Shown here piece after piece: positions 62,120 to 64,000 of a DNA stretch of 64,000 nt. Under the pieces are notes generated by a model. That model ran no database searches. It saw only the letters and a list, made by a program, of their open reading frames with translations, and was not told where the DNA came from. This DNA comes from Palsa-504 sp963744575 (lineage in GTDB: Bacteria; Actinomycetota; Actinomycetes; Streptosporangiales; Streptosporangiaceae). Location of the stretch: the NCBI GenBank assembly GCA_963744575.1, contig CAVUUF010000020.1, positions 3,091 to 67,090 on the forward strand, given 5' to 3'. A program made the translations under genes and the position numbers. Positions within the stretch are counted from its first letter, which is position 1; every line of letters begins with the position of its first letter.

Positions 62120-63019
62120 TGTGGTCGGGAGGGCGGCCGGCTGGGCTGAGCCGGGCAGGGCGAAGCGGCCGTCGGGCAGCGGGTCGACCAGGCCGTCGGC
62201 GACCAGGCCGTCCAGGGCCCGGGCCAGCTGGGCCCGGCTCGGCCAGACCGCGTCGAAGTCGGCCCGGCCCACCGGGTCGCCGGCCGCGCGCAGCACGGCG
62301 AGCAGGCGGCCCCGGCACTGCCGGTCGGTGCCGTCGTACCGCTGGCTCCGGCGGCCGGCCGCCTCCGCCGCCGGACGGCCCGCGGCCAGCCAGGCGCAGT
62401 CGCGGGCCAGCGGGCAGGCGCCGCAGCGCGGGCCGGCGGCCGTGCATACCAGCGCGCCGAGCTCCATCACCGCGACGGACCAGCGGGCCGCGACCGCGGG
62501 CTCGGCGGGCAGCAGCGATTCGGCCAGCCGCCGTTCGGCCACCGAAGGCGCAGGGGCGGGCGCCGGGCGGCCGCCCGCGAGCCTGGCCAGCACGCGCCGC
62601 ACGTTGGTGTCGAGCACGGCGTGCCGCTGGCCGAACGCGAAGCTGGCCACGGCCGCGGCGGTGTAGCGGCCGATCCCGGGCAGGGCGAGCAGGGCGTCCA
62701 GGTCCGCGGGCACCGTCGCGCCGTACCGCGCGGTCAGGATCGTCGCCGTCTCGTGCAGCCGGAGCGCCCGCCGCGGATAGCCGAGCCGCCCCCACTGCCG
62801 GATCGCCTCGCCCGCGGGCTCGGCCGCGAGCGCGGCCGGGGTGGGCCAGCGGGCCATCCAGCGCAGGTATTCGGGCCGCACCCGGGCCACCGGCGTCTGC
62901 TGCAGCATGATCTCGCTGACCAGCACCGCCCAGGGCGTCACGCCGGGCGCCCGCCAGGGCAGGTCCCGCGCGTTCCGCGCATACCAGGCCAGCACCGGCT
63001 CGGCGTAGGTGGTCGACAT
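62117..63019 (-). CDS. mutY: A/G-specific adenine glycosylase
   Basis: 300 residues from ATG 63019. E36 in VSEIMLQQTPVARV, helix-hairpin-helix LPGIGRYTAAAVASFAFG with catalytic Asp in AVLDTNVRR, and the 4Fe-4S loop C-x6-C-x2-C-x5-C (CTAAGPRCGACPLARDC). It removes A opposite 8-oxoguanine. The C-terminal part is short (about 60 residues after the cluster), without the full NUDIX-like domain of E. coli MutY, as is usual in actinobacteria. Confidence 0.93.
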   Translation of the reverse strand: MSTTYAEPVLAWYARNARDLPWRAPGVTPWAVLVSEIMLQQTPVARVRPEYLRWMARWPTPAALAAEPAGEAIRQWGRLGYPRRALRLHETATILTARYGATVPADLDALLALPGIGRYTAAAVASFAFGQRHAVLDTNVRRVLARLAGGRPAPAPAPSVAERRLAESLLPAEPAVAARWSVAVMELGALVCTAAGPRCGACPLARDCAWLAAGRPAAEAAGRRSQRYDGTDRQCRGRLLAVLRAAGDPVGRADFDAVWPSRAQLARALDGLVADGLVDPLPDGRFALPGSAQPAALPTT

Positions 63020-63168
63020 GATGGTGCCCATGGTGGCACGGGGCAATACGAACCTAACGGGCCGGGTGACCCGCCCCGGTCACCCCCCGGCTCCGCCGGC
63101 GGGCCGGCCCGGACGCGCCCAGGGCCGCCGCCGTGGCCAGCCCGGTGCGCGCCTTCCGGTTGGCCCGC

Positions 63169-64000
63169 TCATCGCGGATCAGCCCCCAGGACGGCGGAGA
63201 GCGCCTGCCTGATGTCCTCCGCCTCCTGTACCTGCATGAGGTGGGAAAGGCCGTCGGCGCGCTCCAGGGGCGCTCCTGAGGCCGCCGGGACGATGACGCG
63301 GCGGAAGCCCATCCGCTCCGCCTCGGCGATCCGGCGCGGCAGCCCCGCCACCCGGCGGACCTCGCCGGCCAGGCCGACCTCGCCGATGGCCACCACGCCG
63401 TGTGGCACGCTCAGGTTGGCGGCCGAACTCGCCAGGGCGACGGCCACGGCCAGGTCCACCGAGGGCTCGGTCAGCCGGACCCCGCCGACCGTGGCCGCGT
63501 ACACGTCCTGCCGCCCGAGCTTGATCCCCGCCCGGCGCTGCAGGACCGCGAGCACCATGCCCACCCGCGACCCGTCGAGCCCGGAGGTGGTGCGGCGCGG
63601 CATCTCGAGCACGGAGGGGCCCACCAGGGCCTGCACCTCCGCGGGCAGCGCCCGGCGTCCCTCGAGCGTCACCGTCACGCAGGTTCCTGGTACCGGCTCG
63701 CGGTGCTGGGACATGAACAGCCCGCTCGGGTCGGCCAGCCCGAAGAGACCGTACTCGCCCAGGTCGAAGCAGCCCACCTCGTCGGTCGGCCCGTACCTGT
63801 TCTTCACCGCCCGGACCATGCGCAGCTGCGAATGCCGGTCGCCGTCGAAGTGCAGCACCACGTCGACCAGGTGCTCGAGCGCCCGCGGCCCGGCTACCGA
63901 ACCGTCCTTGGTCACATGCCCGACCAGGATGGTGGTCAGCGACCGCTCCTTGGCCACCGCGGTCAGCGCCGCCGCCACCTCACGGACCTGGGTCACCCCG
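63169..64000 (-). CDS. radA: DNA repair protein RadA (C-terminal part, cut by the window end)
   Basis: The last ~277 residues, stop at 63169. VTQVREVAAALTAVAKERSL and ILVGHVTKDGSVAGPRALEHLVDVVLHFDGD are from the RecA-like core; KNRYGPTDEVGCFDL is the RadA-specific KNRFG motif; LSVPHGVVAIGEVGLAGEVRRV belongs to the Lon-like C-terminal domain. RadA drives branch migration in recombination. The N-terminal zinc finger and Walker A lie beyond 64000. Confidence 0.95.
   Translation of the reverse strand, partial: GVTQVREVAAALTAVAKERSLTTILVGHVTKDGSVAGPRALEHLVDVVLHFDGDRHSQLRMVRAVKNRYGPTDEVGCFDLGEYGLFGLADPSGLFMSQHREPVPGTCVTVTLEGRRALPAEVQALVGPSVLEMPRRTTSGLDGSRVGMVLAVLQRRAGIKLGRQDVYAATVGGVRLTEPSVDLAVAVALASSAANLSVPHGVVAIGEVGLAGEVRRVAGLPRRIAEAERMGFRRVIVPAASGAPLERADGLSHLMQVQEAEDIRQALSAVLGADPR

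Noticed and set aside
1..64000. CRISPR arrays, rRNA genes or a replication origin
   Set aside because: No regularly spaced repeat series, rRNA sequence or DnaA-box cluster was seen.

Overview
The window is chromosomal DNA of a high-GC actinobacterium. The housekeeping half supports this: lsr2, clpC, mutY and radA; an ftsH-folE-(mprF-like)-folP-folK-DUF3180 run; DUF2520-panC-coaX; and dacB-DUF2342 metalloprotease-tilS-hpt. GTG and TTG starts and ATGA/GTGA stop-start overlaps are frequent. The pSAM2-like integrative element and the IS4/IS1380 transposases also fit a filamentous actinomycete (Streptosporangiales/Frankiales-like). The genus cannot be fixed from this sequence.

Layout. (1) 1-18.9 kb is a catabolic region. 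A forward operon carries a CoxL/xanthine-dehydrogenase-type molybdenum subunit, a CoxG-like protein, a nitrilase-superfamily amidohydrolase, HyuA, HyuB, a frameshifted class III CoA-transferase, carbamate kinase and a frameshifted ring-opening amidohydrolase (barbiturase/cyanuric acid hydrolase family), then a badly decayed KAS III gene. Facing it, on the minus strand, are a cytosine-deaminase/AtzC-like amidohydrolase, a DUF2877 protein, FdrA and a DUF1116 protein (the three families of oxamate transcarbamylase AllH/AllF/AllG), and a small Cys/His-rich protein coupled to the last of them. My inference is a nitrogen-heterocycle pathway: ring oxidation, ring opening, transfer of a carbamoyl group to phosphate, and ATP gain by carbamate kinase. 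(2) 19-22 kb holds alcohol-dehydrogenase remnants and a fused acyl-CoA carboxyltransferase. (3) 21,994-31,906 is a decayed actinomycete integrative element bounded by direct repeats of the 3' half of a tRNA-Gly(CCC). It contains integrase (frameshift), excisionase, Rep (amber codon), a zinc-ribbon protein (frameshift) and an FtsK/TraB-like translocase (two shifts), and is invaded by ISAzo13-type and IS4-type transposases. (4) 32-39.8 kb is a scar zone with small genes and broken genes (SRPBCC, phosphotransferase, lamin-tail protein, deaminase), plus an intact molbindin, an alcohol dehydrogenase / HD-domain / substrate-binding-protein trio and a UMP-kinase-like gene. (5) 39.9-64 kb is conserved core, interrupted only by one IS1380 transposase.

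A consistent pattern is that frameshifts, stops and truncations are common between about 8 and 40 kb, while the housekeeping genes from 39.9 kb onward are uninterrupted. This argues for biological decay of the accessory region rather than general sequencing error, although several individual shifts lie in G/C runs and should be checked on reads. I saw no CRISPR array, rRNA gene or complete tRNA.
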